Source: an uncultured Rhodospirillales bacterium (GTDB lineage: Bacteria; Pseudomonadota; Alphaproteobacteria; ATCC43930; CGMCC-115725). From it: a stretch of 64,000 bases of DNA. The notes under the pieces are model-generated. The model saw only the letters and a program-made list of their open reading frames with translations. It was not told the origin of the DNA and did not search any database. This document shows, piece after piece, positions 56,154 through 64,000 of this stretch. Each line of letters begins with the position of its first letter. The first letter of the stretch is position 1. The stretch covers positions 744,001 through 808,000 of the forward strand of contig CAIKMD010000007.1 in assembly GCA_903828515.1 (NCBI GenBank). Reading direction: 5' to 3'. Both the position numbers and the translations under genes were made by a program.

Positions 56154-57152
56154 ATGGCAAAGCAAAATCGGCCGCATACGATCGACGTTCACGCACATTA
56201 TTATTCGCAGTCCTATCTCGATCTCATTGCCGAGGAAGGTCCGCGGTTCGGCGCGACCTACAAGATGACGCCGGAGGGCTTCTTCTTCGACACGCGCGGC
56301 GGCTCGGGTGCCAAGATGCCGATGAAATTCATCGACCTCAAACAGCGCTTCGCCGATATGGATAAGGCCAAGGTCGACGTCCATGTTCTGTCGCTGAGCC
56401 AGCCGATGGTGTCCTGGGGCGACGCCGATCTCGCCCATCGCCTGTCGCGGGCCTGGAACGATGCGGCGAGCGCCGCGCATCTCATGCACCCCGACCGGCT
56501 GCTCGCATTCATGGCGCTGCCCATGCTGGATCGCGACCGCGCGCTCGACGAACTCAATCGCGCGGCGAAACTGCCCGGCATGCGCGGGGTCTACCTCGGG
56601 ACCAATATCGACGGACACGATCTCGACGATCCGCTGTTCGATCCGATCTATGCGCGGATCGAAAAGCTCGACCTGCCGATCTTTCTGCATCCGATCCAAC
56701 CGACCGGCGGCAAGCGGCTCGATTTTTTCCTCATGCACAATGCGCTGGGCTTCACCTTCGATACCGCGATCGCGGCGTGCCATCTGATCTTCGGCGGTGT
56801 GCTCGACCGTTACCCGAAGCTCAAGGTGAATCTGCCACATGCCGGCGGCGTGTTGCCGATTTTGATCGGCCGCATCGATCACGCCTATCGCATCACGGGT
56901 GCCGCGAAGAAAATCGCGCACAAGCCGAGCGCCTATCTGAAGCGCTTCTCTTACGACACCATCACCCATTCGGCGCCGATCCTCGATTGGGTGATCTCGC
57001 AAGTGGGCATCAGCCGCGTGATGCTCGGCAGCGATTACTGTTTCCCGATGGGCACCGACAAACCGGTTCAGATCGTCGACAAACTCGACATCACGGCGCG
57101 CGACCGCGCTCTGATCCTGGGCGGCACCGCGGCGAAGCTCCTGAAATTCTGA
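56154..57152 (+). CDS. Amidohydrolase family decarboxylase/hydrolase (ACMSD-like)
   Basis: A 332-residue metal-dependent barrel of the amidohydrolase_2 type. It has the N-terminal HxH (DVHAHYYSQ), a mid-strand His (LPIFLHPIQPTGG), HAGGVLPILIGRIDHAYR, and the late Asp in MLGSDYCFPMG. Family members decarboxylate aromatic or muconate-semialdehyde acids (ACMSD, gamma-resorcylate decarboxylase). It lies between the LLM and UbiD genes in one operon. The true substrate is unknown. Confidence 0.87.
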   Translation: MAKQNRPHTIDVHAHYYSQSYLDLIAEEGPRFGATYKMTPEGFFFDTRGGSGAKMPMKFIDLKQRFADMDKAKVDVHVLSLSQPMVSWGDADLAHRLSRAWNDAASAAHLMHPDRLLAFMALPMLDRDRALDELNRAAKLPGMRGVYLGTNIDGHDLDDPLFDPIYARIEKLDLPIFLHPIQPTGGKRLDFFLMHNALGFTFDTAIAACHLIFGGVLDRYPKLKVNLPHAGGVLPILIGRIDHAYRITGAAKKIAHKPSAYLKRFSYDTITHSAPILDWVISQVGISRVMLGSDYCFPMGTDKPVQIVDKLDITARDRALILGGTAAKLLKF

Positions 57153-57217
57153 CGCCTCTTGATCGCGGTCGCGCGCGGACGGATGATGGCGGCTATTCGC
57201 TCAAGGGAGGATTTGCG

Positions 57218-58792
57218 GTGGTTCAGATGGTGACGGTCGACGGGCGCGAGATCGATCTCGACAAGTTTCGCTTGCGGAATTTCGTCAACAGGCTCAACGA
57301 GCTCGGCGAGCTGGAAGTCCATGACGAGCCCGTCGCGCTGGCCGATCTGAGCCATGCGATCGAGGCGAATCCCAAAGCCAAGCTCTTCAAGAACGCCGGA
57401 CCCGAGGGTTACGAAATTGCCGCCGCGACAGCGGGTAGCCGTAAGCGCCTGGCCGCCGCGTTCGGCGTCGATCCGTCGCAGGTCATCACCGAATATGCGC
57501 GACGCATGGAAAATCCCCAGCCGGTGGTCGAGATTCCGTCGGCCCAGGCGCCGGTGCATCAGGTGGTCAAGAAAGGCGACGAGATCGACCTGACCAAGCT
57601 GCCGTTCCATCCGCAGCACGAATTCGACGGCGGGACCTATATCTCCTCGGGCATCGATTACTGCGTCGATCCGGCGACCGGCCGGGCCAATATCGGATGC
57701 CGCCGCCTGATGCTGCGCTCGAAGAATACGATGCGCTCGAACCTCACGGCGAATTCCGATCTCAAGAAAATCTACAAGGCCTGTGTCGAGCGGAAGGAAA
57801 AGCTTCCCCTGAGCTTCGTCGTCGGCTCGCACCCGCTCGATTTCATGGCGGCAACGCAACGCCGGCCGGGTAATGAGAACGAATTGGTTGCCACCTTGCG
57901 TGGCGAGCCGGTGCCGATGGTACGCGGCCTGACCAACAACATCCTCGTGCCGGCCGATGCCGAGATGGTGCTGGAAGGATATTTCGACGAACTCGGTTAT
58001 CGCGAGATGGAAGGGCCTTACGGTGAGATGTGGGGCTATTACGGGCCGATGCATATCGACCCGGTGTTCACCGTCACCGCGATCACCATGCGCAAGGACG
58101 CACTCTTTCAGACCGTGTTGCATTCCAGCCATGTTCTGGCGCGCGGCGACAGCCCGAACATGAGCTCGCTCGGCGTCGAGATGGCGATCTGGCGTCACCT
58201 GCGCAAAGCCGGAATCGAGCCCGCTGCCGTCGCGATGTCGCCCGGATTGCGGCTGCATGGCCGTGTGGCGCTGAAGCGCGGCAAGCCCGGCGAGGCCCGC
58301 GAGGTGATCAAAATCCTCCACAAGGAAACACCGCTGAAGCACGTCACCGTGGTCGACGACGATGTCGATCCGACGCAAGGCGACGCGGTGGAATGGGCGA
58401 TGTGCACGCGCTTCCGTGCCGACAAGGACCTCATCAGCCAGGGCGGTTTCGAGGGTGCCTATATGGACCCGACCAATTTCGAGAATGAAGGCGGCACGAC
58501 GAAACTCGGTTTCGACGCGACGGCGCCCTATGGGCACGAACACCAGGTCGATTACTGGCGTCCGCACGCGCCGCACCTGACCGGCACGCCGCGCTACCAG
58601 ACCGTGCGTCAGGCGCTCGAGGCCGGGCCCTTGTTCTTCACCCAGTTGATGGATGCCGTCGGCAGCCGCGACGGGCGCGAAATCTCGATGGCGCTCTACG
58701 CCTTGCGCGAGGAAGGCGTTCTCGACCGGCTTCCCAACGGCGAATGGACGTTGGGCAAGACCGGCACCGCCGAAGGCAAATCGGCGCACTGA
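57218..58792 (+). CDS. UbiD family decarboxylase
   Basis: A 524-residue protein starting at GTG 57218 with GGGAGG seven bases upstream. The sequence is UbiD-like: LPFHPQHEFDGGTYISSG, AKLFKNAGPEGYEIA, and the acidic residues near EMEGPYGEMWGYYGP. UbiD enzymes decarboxylate or carboxylate aromatic or unsaturated acids using prenyl-FMN made by UbiX; no UbiX gene is in the window. It is flanked by two amidohydrolases, consistent with aromatic or phthalate-type acid breakdown. Confidence 0.9.
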   Translation: MVQMVTVDGREIDLDKFRLRNFVNRLNELGELEVHDEPVALADLSHAIEANPKAKLFKNAGPEGYEIAAATAGSRKRLAAAFGVDPSQVITEYARRMENPQPVVEIPSAQAPVHQVVKKGDEIDLTKLPFHPQHEFDGGTYISSGIDYCVDPATGRANIGCRRLMLRSKNTMRSNLTANSDLKKIYKACVERKEKLPLSFVVGSHPLDFMAATQRRPGNENELVATLRGEPVPMVRGLTNNILVPADAEMVLEGYFDELGYREMEGPYGEMWGYYGPMHIDPVFTVTAITMRKDALFQTVLHSSHVLARGDSPNMSSLGVEMAIWRHLRKAGIEPAAVAMSPGLRLHGRVALKRGKPGEAREVIKILHKETPLKHVTVVDDDVDPTQGDAVEWAMCTRFRADKDLISQGGFEGAYMDPTNFENEGGTTKLGFDATAPYGHEHQVDYWRPHAPHLTGTPRYQTVRQALEAGPLFFTQLMDAVGSRDGREISMALYALREEGVLDRLPNGEWTLGKTGTAEGKSAH

Positions 58793-58817
58793 CGCGCCTC
58801 AAGAGGATCGCCATCCC

Positions 58818-59627
58818 ATGTTGATCGTCGACGCGCATGTCCATCTTTGGGGCAGCGGCAAACCCAATACCGCTCATCGTCAGATTCCGGTGCAAACGGG
58901 AGAGGCGCTGATCGAGGAGATGGATGCGATCGGCGTCGATGCGGCGGTGATCCAGCCGCCGTCCTGGGACCCGACGGGTAACGAGTTCGCCTCGGCTGCC
59001 GCGGCGAAGCACCCGAAGCGTTTTGCCATCCTCGGCTCGTTCCCGCTCGACAAGCCCGAAAGCCGCTTGCTCGTCGATACCTGGAAACAGCGGCCGGGCA
59101 TGAAAGGCCTGCGCTTCACCTTCGCGCAACCCGGTCAGGACACGTGGCCGACCGACGGCACGATGGATTGGTTGTGGCCGGCGGCGGAGCGGGCGGGATT
59201 GCCGGTCGCGCTGGCGGCGGCGAATTTTCTCCCGACGGTTGGCACGATCGCGGCGCGCTATCCGGGTCTGCGTTTGACCATCGATCATCTCGGCATGCCG
59301 GTGCGCACGACCGACGATGCGGGTTTCGTCAATCTGCCCATGCTGCTCGATCTCGCCAAATACCCGAACGTCGCGGTCAAGACGACGGCGGTGCCGAGCA
59401 ATTCGACGGCGCCCTATCCCTATCGCAACATCCACAAATACCTGCGCCAGATTTACGACTCGTTCGGTCCGGAACGCATGTTCTGGGGCAGCGACATCAC
59501 GCGGCTCAACGCGACGTGGAAACAATGCCTCACGCTCTTCACGGAAGAGTTCGATTGGCTGACGCCGGCGGATAAAGAACTCATCATGGGTCGCGCGCTC
59601 TGCCGCTGGATCGACTGGAATCTGTAG
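58818..59627 (+). CDS. Amidohydrolase family protein (PDC-hydrolase-like)
   Basis: A 269-residue amidohydrolase. ATG 58818 gives MLIVDAHVHLWGSGKPN, with the HxH motif; the upstream frame is not used. Later motifs are LTIDHLGMPV and RMFWGSDITRL. The size and motifs resemble lactone hydrolases such as 2-pyrone-4,6-dicarboxylate hydrolase and other small amidohydrolases; assignment within the family is tentative. The stop overlaps the next GTG by one base, so it is coupled to the FAD monooxygenase. Confidence 0.82.
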   Translation: MLIVDAHVHLWGSGKPNTAHRQIPVQTGEALIEEMDAIGVDAAVIQPPSWDPTGNEFASAAAAKHPKRFAILGSFPLDKPESRLLVDTWKQRPGMKGLRFTFAQPGQDTWPTDGTMDWLWPAAERAGLPVALAAANFLPTVGTIAARYPGLRLTIDHLGMPVRTTDDAGFVNLPMLLDLAKYPNVAVKTTAVPSNSTAPYPYRNIHKYLRQIYDSFGPERMFWGSDITRLNATWKQCLTLFTEEFDWLTPADKELIMGRALCRWIDWNL

Positions 59628-60754
59628 TGGCGGCGGTCCAGAACGTCCTGGTGGTCGGTGGCGGCATTGCCGGCATGACCCTGGCGACGGCTTTGAAACG
59701 CGGTGGCATCAACGCCGAAATCGTCGAGATCACGTCCGCCTGGTCGGTGCTCGGCATCGGCATTTCGGTTCAAGGCCCGACCCTGCGCGCGTTGAGAACG
59801 ATCGGGGTGCTCGACCGCTGTGTCGCCGAGGGGTTCGGCTATTCGAGTCTCGTCGCCTGTGATGTGAACGGCAACGTCACCGGCACGGTGACCTTGCCCA
59901 GCCTCTTGGGTGAGGGCTATCCCGAATGCATCGGCATCATGCGTCCGGCATTACAGGATATTTTGCGCGAGGCGATGATCGCGGCAAAGGTTCCGGTGCG
60001 CCTGGGCGTGACCGTGACGACGATTGATGATCGCGGCGACGGCGTCGATGTCGCTTTCACCGACGGCACGCGAGGGCGTTACGACCTGGTCGTCGGCGCC
60101 GACGGCGTGAATTCGAAAATTCGCGAGATGATCTTCGGCACCGGTATCAAGCCCGAGGATACCGGTCAGGCCGTGTGGCGCGCGATGGTGCCGCGTCAAG
60201 AAACCATTCGCGCCCGGCATATGTTTTACGGGCCGCGTAACAAGGCCGGGTTCAATCCGATCTCCGAAACCGAAATGTATGTCTTTCTGATTCAGCCGAT
60301 CAAGGGCAACGGCCGCATCGCCGATTCCGATCTCGTCGGCGTGATGCGCGAACAATTGGCCGATTACGGCGGCCCGGTCGCGGTGGCGCGCGAGCAGATT
60401 CATGATCCCGAGCGGATTGCCTATCGCCCCTTCGGTTCGATGCTGTTGCCGCCGCCCTGGCATTCCGGCCGCATCGTGCTGATCGGCGACGCGGTCCATA
60501 CGCCGACGCCGCAAATGGCGAGCGGGGCCGGGATCGCGATCGAGGACACGATCGTGCTGGCCGAGCTGTTGCAGCGTGACGAGTCGGTAGAGGCTTTGCT
60601 GAAGGACTTTACGGCACGGCGCTATGAGCGGTGCCGGATGGTGGTCGAGGCATCGCGGCAATTGTCGGAATGGGAAAAAACGCCCGACGCGCCGGGCGCC
60701 GATCCGGTCGGCGTGCTCAACCGTGCGAATGCGGCGCTGGCCGCGCCGATTTGA
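59627..60754 (+). CDS. FAD-dependent monooxygenase (aromatic hydroxylase type)
   Basis: A 375-residue flavoprotein with GGGIAGMTLATALKRGG at the N-terminus, DGVNSKIRE in the middle and LIGDAVHTPTPQMASGAG near residue 285. These are the GxGxxG, DG and GD motifs of class A flavin monooxygenases. It probably hydroxylates an aromatic acid with NAD(P)H. GTG overlaps the preceding TAG. It is the last plus-strand gene and converges with the GST gene 18 bp away. Confidence 0.9.
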   Translation: MAAVQNVLVVGGGIAGMTLATALKRGGINAEIVEITSAWSVLGIGISVQGPTLRALRTIGVLDRCVAEGFGYSSLVACDVNGNVTGTVTLPSLLGEGYPECIGIMRPALQDILREAMIAAKVPVRLGVTVTTIDDRGDGVDVAFTDGTRGRYDLVVGADGVNSKIREMIFGTGIKPEDTGQAVWRAMVPRQETIRARHMFYGPRNKAGFNPISETEMYVFLIQPIKGNGRIADSDLVGVMREQLADYGGPVAVAREQIHDPERIAYRPFGSMLLPPPWHSGRIVLIGDAVHTPTPQMASGAGIAIEDTIVLAELLQRDESVEALLKDFTARRYERCRMVVEASRQLSEWEKTPDAPGADPVGVLNRANAALAAPI

Positions 60755-60772
60755 GACATCGGGCCGTTTCGT

Positions 60773-61555
60773 TCAAACGCCGAGAAGCTGTTGGACGCGT
60801 GGCCATGCCTCGCGGCCCTTCTCGTCCATCAGCGGCAGGTATTTTGGATTGAACCATTTGACGAGCGCGTCCTGATAGGACTTCCGCGCGCGCATGCGGT
60901 CGTACCATGCGGCAACGCGCGGTCGCTTCTCGGTCATGCCGGGAAGGAAGGTCAAATGGTCAAGCCGTGTGACATAGGGCGCATAGGCGGCGTCGGCGAG
61001 CGTATAGGCGTTGCCGACGAGCCAGGGACCGGCGGTGTCGCCGAGTGCTTGCTCCATGTCGGCGAGCATTTTGTCGAGGCGCTTGATCGCTGCCGGAAAG
61101 GCGGGGTTCTCGGTACCCTTCTGGAGTTGTCGGAGATGGGCCAGCCAGCCTGGCCGCGCCTTTTCCATCGTGTCGTAAACCTCGGGCCGATATTGATGGT
61201 GGAACGCGATCGACATCGAAACCGTGCCCGTCGACGGGAAGATCGCCGCGTCGATGAATTTGGTGAACCAGCGCATGCGCGCGCGTCCCTGCGCGTCCGC
61301 CGGTTTCAGCGGCCGTTCGGGAAACGCGTCGTCGATATATTCGCAGATGACGGTCGATTCGATGACGACGAAGCCGTCATGCACCAGGGTCGGGACGTAG
61401 CCGTTCGAGTTCAGTTTCAGATAATCGGGCTGCTTTTGATCGCCGGCGCGCAGATTGAGGTGTTTGTCCTCGTAGGGAAGCTCCTTGTCGGCAAGGGTGA
61501 GCCGTACCTTCTGGGCACAGACCGACATGTCGTTGTGATAGAGCGTGAGCGCCAT
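60773..61555 (-). CDS. Glutathione S-transferase family protein
   Basis: A 260-residue GST. The N-terminal thioredoxin fold has the active-site region LYHNDMSVCAQKVRLTLADK and the cis-Pro loop NGYVPTLVHDG, with ESTVICEYID for glutathione gamma-Glu. The C-terminal helical domain follows. It starts at ATG 61555 behind AGGGAG and lies 11 bp downstream of the FAH gene. GSTs in catabolic clusters isomerise or dehalogenate ring-cleavage products (maleylpyruvate-isomerase-like chemistry is an inference). Confidence 0.88.
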   Translation of the reverse strand: MALTLYHNDMSVCAQKVRLTLADKELPYEDKHLNLRAGDQKQPDYLKLNSNGYVPTLVHDGFVVIESTVICEYIDDAFPERPLKPADAQGRARMRWFTKFIDAAIFPSTGTVSMSIAFHHQYRPEVYDTMEKARPGWLAHLRQLQKGTENPAFPAAIKRLDKMLADMEQALGDTAGPWLVGNAYTLADAAYAPYVTRLDHLTFLPGMTEKRPRVAAWYDRMRARKSYQDALVKWFNPKYLPLMDEKGREAWPRVQQLLGV

Positions 61556-61566
61556 CGCTGTCTCCC

Positions 61567-62520
61567 TCAGGCTTCCTTGTCGCGGATGATCGGCGTCGTG
61601 AGCGTGCCCAGATTGCCGATGGTCAGCGTAACGATATCGCCCTGTTCGAGAAAGAGGCCGCGTGGCCGGCCGACGCCGAGGCAGGTGCCGGTGGCGATCA
61701 CGTCGCCGGGCCGCAGGGTCAGGCGCTCGCTGAGATATTCGATCTGCTCGGCGACGGTGAACACCATGTTTTTGGTCGAGCTGTCCTGCATCGTCTCGCC
61801 CTTGGTGACGGTCTTGAGCGACAGGTTTTGCGGGTCGGCCACGTCCTCGGCCGGGGTGATCCACGGTCCCATCGGCGCCGCGCCGTCGAAGCACTTGGTG
61901 CGGAACCAGTCGATGCCGAAGCGCGACCCGTAAATGTCGGTGCGGCGCTGCGCCTGATCGGTCGCGTCGGACAGGTCGAGTACGTTGGTGTAGCCCGCGA
62001 CGTATTCAAGCGCGCGCGACGCCGGAACGCTGCGGGCGGTCTTGCCGATGACGACGCCGAGTTCACCTTCCCAGAACACCATGTTCTGCGCCGGCCGCAG
62101 ATGCGCGGCCTCGCCCGAGCCGACGATCGAATGCTCGGTGGTCTTCAGGAAGAAACACGGGCGCGTCACGGATTTGTCGGGCGCGTCACCCATCTTCATC
62201 TCTTTGAGATGATCGGTGTAATTCGCGGTCGCGCCGAAAAGGGCGCCGGGATAGAGGATCGGTGCACAAAGCTTGGTTGTCGCGAGCGGCTGCGATGTGA
62301 CGCCCGCCGGTTTTTCGTCGGCAATGGCTTTGAGGATCGGCTTCGCCGCATCCCAGTGGCGCAGCGTGTCCTTGACGTCGATGCCCGAAAAGCCCGGCGC
62401 AATCTTATGTGCGCTTGCATAAGCCGCGATCGCGGCTTCGAGGTCGATCACCTGATCGCCGATCAAAAGTCCCGCACGCGGACCGGTCGGGGCGGCGTAG
62501 GTGAGAAGGCGATAGCTCAT
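61567..62520 (-). CDS. FAH family hydrolase/decarboxylase
   Basis: A 317-residue FAH-fold enzyme starting MSYRLLTYAAPTGPRAGLLI at ATG 62520 behind AAGGAA. Metal ligands lie in FWEGELGVVIGKTAR, and the C-terminal fold motif is LRPGDVIATGTCLGVG. Such enzymes hydrolyse fumarylpyruvate or decarboxylate/hydrate 2-hydroxy-muconates after ring cleavage. It lies 13 bp downstream of the VOC dioxygenase, so the two genes probably act in sequence. Confidence 0.9.
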   Translation of the reverse strand: MSYRLLTYAAPTGPRAGLLIGDQVIDLEAAIAAYASAHKIAPGFSGIDVKDTLRHWDAAKPILKAIADEKPAGVTSQPLATTKLCAPILYPGALFGATANYTDHLKEMKMGDAPDKSVTRPCFFLKTTEHSIVGSGEAAHLRPAQNMVFWEGELGVVIGKTARSVPASRALEYVAGYTNVLDLSDATDQAQRRTDIYGSRFGIDWFRTKCFDGAAPMGPWITPAEDVADPQNLSLKTVTKGETMQDSSTKNMVFTVAEQIEYLSERLTLRPGDVIATGTCLGVGRPRGLFLEQGDIVTLTIGNLGTLTTPIIRDKEA

Positions 62521-62533
62521 GGTGGGTTCCTTT

Positions 62534-63742
62534 TCAGCCGAGCGGGCCGAGAAACGGCTCGCCCATATAAGTGTCGGCCATCGGTTCAAGCGTGTCGGGC
62601 CAGGTGCCGGAAACGATCTTGCGGCGTTGCGCGGCCGGCCGGACGCGACCGTCCCAGCCGACCTGCTCCATGTAGTAATAGAGTTCGAGCGCATGGCCGT
62701 CGGGATCGAAGACGCAGGCCGCGTAATCGACGCCCGGCCGCAATTCGGGCGGCAGCTCGACGATGCGCTGGCCATTGGCTTTGAGAAAAGCGATGGCGTC
62801 CTTCAATTGCTTGTAACTGCCCATCTGCAAGCCGAACGACAGGCAGTTGGTATGCGCGGAAAGCCCCAGCGTCGCGCGCAGCTCGATCGGATAGAGCGCC
62901 ACGGTGTGATGCTCGGTATTGCACCGGAGGAACACGCAGCGCTGGCCTTGCCACACGACTTCCTCGGTTGGGATGAGGCCGAGCCGGTCGCGATAGAACG
63001 CTTCCGCCTTCGCCATGTCCTTGACGAAGAGCCGGACCGGGCCGATGCGCACGATCTTGAACGGGCGCGGCAGCATCACGCCGCCGACCTCGTATTTCGA
63101 CGGCAGCGTTTCGAGGCCGCGATGACCGGAACTCAGCACGATGCCCTTCTTCAAGGCTTCGTCGATTTCGTCGCGCTCCGAGGGTTGGGGCAGGGTCGCG
63201 ACCTCGAAGAACGGACGCGACACCTTGAATTCGGGCTTGGCCTGGCCGTCCCAGCCGACCTGTTCGATGCCGTAATAGAGCTCGGCGACGTGATCGTCGG
63301 GATCGTAGACATAGGTGTGCCAGTTCGAGCCCAGCGGATCGCGGCCGGCGCGCTGGATTTCGATGTCGTTGCCTTTGAAATAATCGTGGCCTTCGACCAC
63401 CTCGCGCAGCGAGCCGACCTGGAAGGTGATTTGGTTGGTCGTGACCTCGGGATTGGACGGGCGATGGCTCAGCGCCTGACGCACCCGACGCGGGAAGAGG
63501 GCGAAGGCGTGATGGTCGCTGCCATAGCGCAGCATGTAGCCGTTGGTGTCGCCCAAACCCTCGATGGTCTTCGGGTCGCGCGCCACGCGGTTGAAGCTCA
63601 ACACGTCGGAGAGGCGAAACCCCAACAGGTCGGTGTAGAAGGCAAGGCTTTCCGCCATCGCCACGTTGTCGAAGCCGAAATGGCCGAGGCGGCGGATCTT
63701 GAACGGCCGTTCGAGCAGGACGCCGCCGACATCGTAGCTCAT
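62534..63742 (-). CDS. Two-domain VOC (extradiol-type) dioxygenase
   Basis: A 402-residue protein of two repeated VOC domains (YDVGGVLLERPFKIRRLG and YEVGGVMLPRPFKIVRIG). The N-terminal domain has an H-H-E set: H21 in RLGHFGF, SDHHAFAL, and DHVAELYYG. The C-terminal domain has GPVRLFV, lacking the first His, but keeps EHHTVAL and HALELYYYMEQ. It is inferred to cleave a catechol-like ring. The ATG overlaps the stop of the Rieske gene (ATGA). Confidence 0.87.
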   Translation of the reverse strand: MSYDVGGVLLERPFKIRRLGHFGFDNVAMAESLAFYTDLLGFRLSDVLSFNRVARDPKTIEGLGDTNGYMLRYGSDHHAFALFPRRVRQALSHRPSNPEVTTNQITFQVGSLREVVEGHDYFKGNDIEIQRAGRDPLGSNWHTYVYDPDDHVAELYYGIEQVGWDGQAKPEFKVSRPFFEVATLPQPSERDEIDEALKKGIVLSSGHRGLETLPSKYEVGGVMLPRPFKIVRIGPVRLFVKDMAKAEAFYRDRLGLIPTEEVVWQGQRCVFLRCNTEHHTVALYPIELRATLGLSAHTNCLSFGLQMGSYKQLKDAIAFLKANGQRIVELPPELRPGVDYAACVFDPDGHALELYYYMEQVGWDGRVRPAAQRRKIVSGTWPDTLEPMADTYMGEPFLGPLG

Positions 63743-64000
63743 GATTTTTCCCGCTCCGCGAATTCTCGGACCAAACGCCGCATCGCGAGATGCGGCGCAT
63801 CGAACCGGATATCGATGGTCGGCGCGTCCGGCATCGCGTCATTGGCGCGCTGTTGCGCTTCGAGGATCACCACGTCCTCGTCGAACACGCCGCGCGAATC
63901 GCGCCGAAAGCGGTCGGTGAAGGCGGCATCCTCGACGCCGAAATTGCGGATCTGCGCATAAAAGAGATAGGAGGTGCTTTCGGTCTCGGGTGTCGCGGTC
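63739..64000 (-). CDS. VanA-like Rieske oxygenase, C-terminal 86 residues (partial)
   Basis: The frame is open to the right edge and ends at the TGA overlapping the VOC start. Read on the minus strand it gives ETESTSYLFYAQIRNFGVED, then DEDVVILEAQQRAN and APTIDIRFDAPHLAMRRL, which resembles the C-terminus of vanillate-demethylase-type (VanA) Rieske oxygenases, including the conserved EAQQR. The catalytic domain and Rieske motif lie outside the window. Translational coupling to the VOC dioxygenase suggests O-demethylation or hydroxylation followed by ring cleavage. Confidence 0.75.
   Translation of the reverse strand, partial: TATPETESTSYLFYAQIRNFGVEDAAFTDRFRRDSRGVFDEDVVILEAQQRANDAMPDAPTIDIRFDAPHLAMRRLVREFAEREKS

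Noticed and set aside
1-64000. Search for tRNA, rRNA, transposases, integrases and att sites
   Set aside because: None recognised by eye; short att-like direct repeats could be missed without computation.

Overview
This 64 kb window is GC-rich, densely coded bacterial chromosome. The gene families (VanA-like Rieske oxygenase, LigJ-like and ACMSD-like amidohydrolases, UbiD, paired LLM monooxygenases, AsmA, a LuxR-type regulator, a PAS histidine kinase) and codon use fit a soil or water Alphaproteobacterium, probably near Rhodospirillales or Hyphomicrobiales. The order and genus cannot be fixed from this sequence. I see no rRNA, tRNA, transposase, integrase or CRISPR array.

Region 1 (1-25.7 kb) is a surface-protein and secretion locus. 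A giant repeat protein, open to the left edge and over 5,400 residues, carries at least 13 copies of an AGD/GDT/AIN module, an EF-hand loop and a long RTX-like calcium-binding region. It is followed by a small DUF3467-like protein, a GAF-like/HlyD hybrid, a PqqD-like/M50 protease/HlyD hybrid with an intact zinc-protease signature, a plain HlyD adaptor, a TolC-like outer-membrane channel and a TPR-glycosyltransferase. No ABC ATPase is present. This looks like a non-canonical, ATPase-free variant of type I secretion and is one of the two strongest candidates for an undescribed system. A FAH-family hydrolase follows, then a strong bidirectional terminator.

Region 2 (25.7-39.5 kb) is mixed metabolism: small hypothetical genes, an AsmA protein, then a small-molecule catabolism set. 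That set comprises a dienelactone hydrolase, LigJ-like amidohydrolase, Rieske oxygenase, alpha/beta hydrolase, two tandem solute-binding proteins, a fused two-domain ABC permease without an ATPase, a BtuF-like protein and an Ldh-family oxidoreductase.

Region 3 (39.5-45.7 kb) is regulatory. A PAS histidine kinase and CheY-like regulator are flanked by two small, apparently paralogous membrane or exported proteins, and a LuxR-type regulator and small hypotheticals follow. It also holds a decayed fragment of an LLM monooxygenase gene that matches the intact copy at 46-47 kb.

Region 4 (45.9-54.9 kb, minus strand) is a compact NRPS operon, in transcription order A-PCP, cytochrome P450, C-A-PCP-TE, Sfp-type phosphopantetheinyl transferase and an LLM flavin monooxygenase. 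Two modules predict a dipeptide; the second A domain reads as glycine-specific. The terminal thioesterase has Cys in place of Ser, and His where the catalytic Asp is expected. A divergent promoter region with tandem repeats separates it from the next block.

Region 5 (55.1-64 kb) is an aromatic or related catabolic cluster. On the plus strand it has an LLM monooxygenase, amidohydrolase, UbiD decarboxylase, second amidohydrolase and FAD monooxygenase. Converging on the minus strand are a partial VanA-like Rieske oxygenase, a two-domain VOC dioxygenase, a FAH hydrolase and a GST. The order suggests oxidation, decarboxylation, ring cleavage and hydrolysis, but the substrate cannot be read from sequence.
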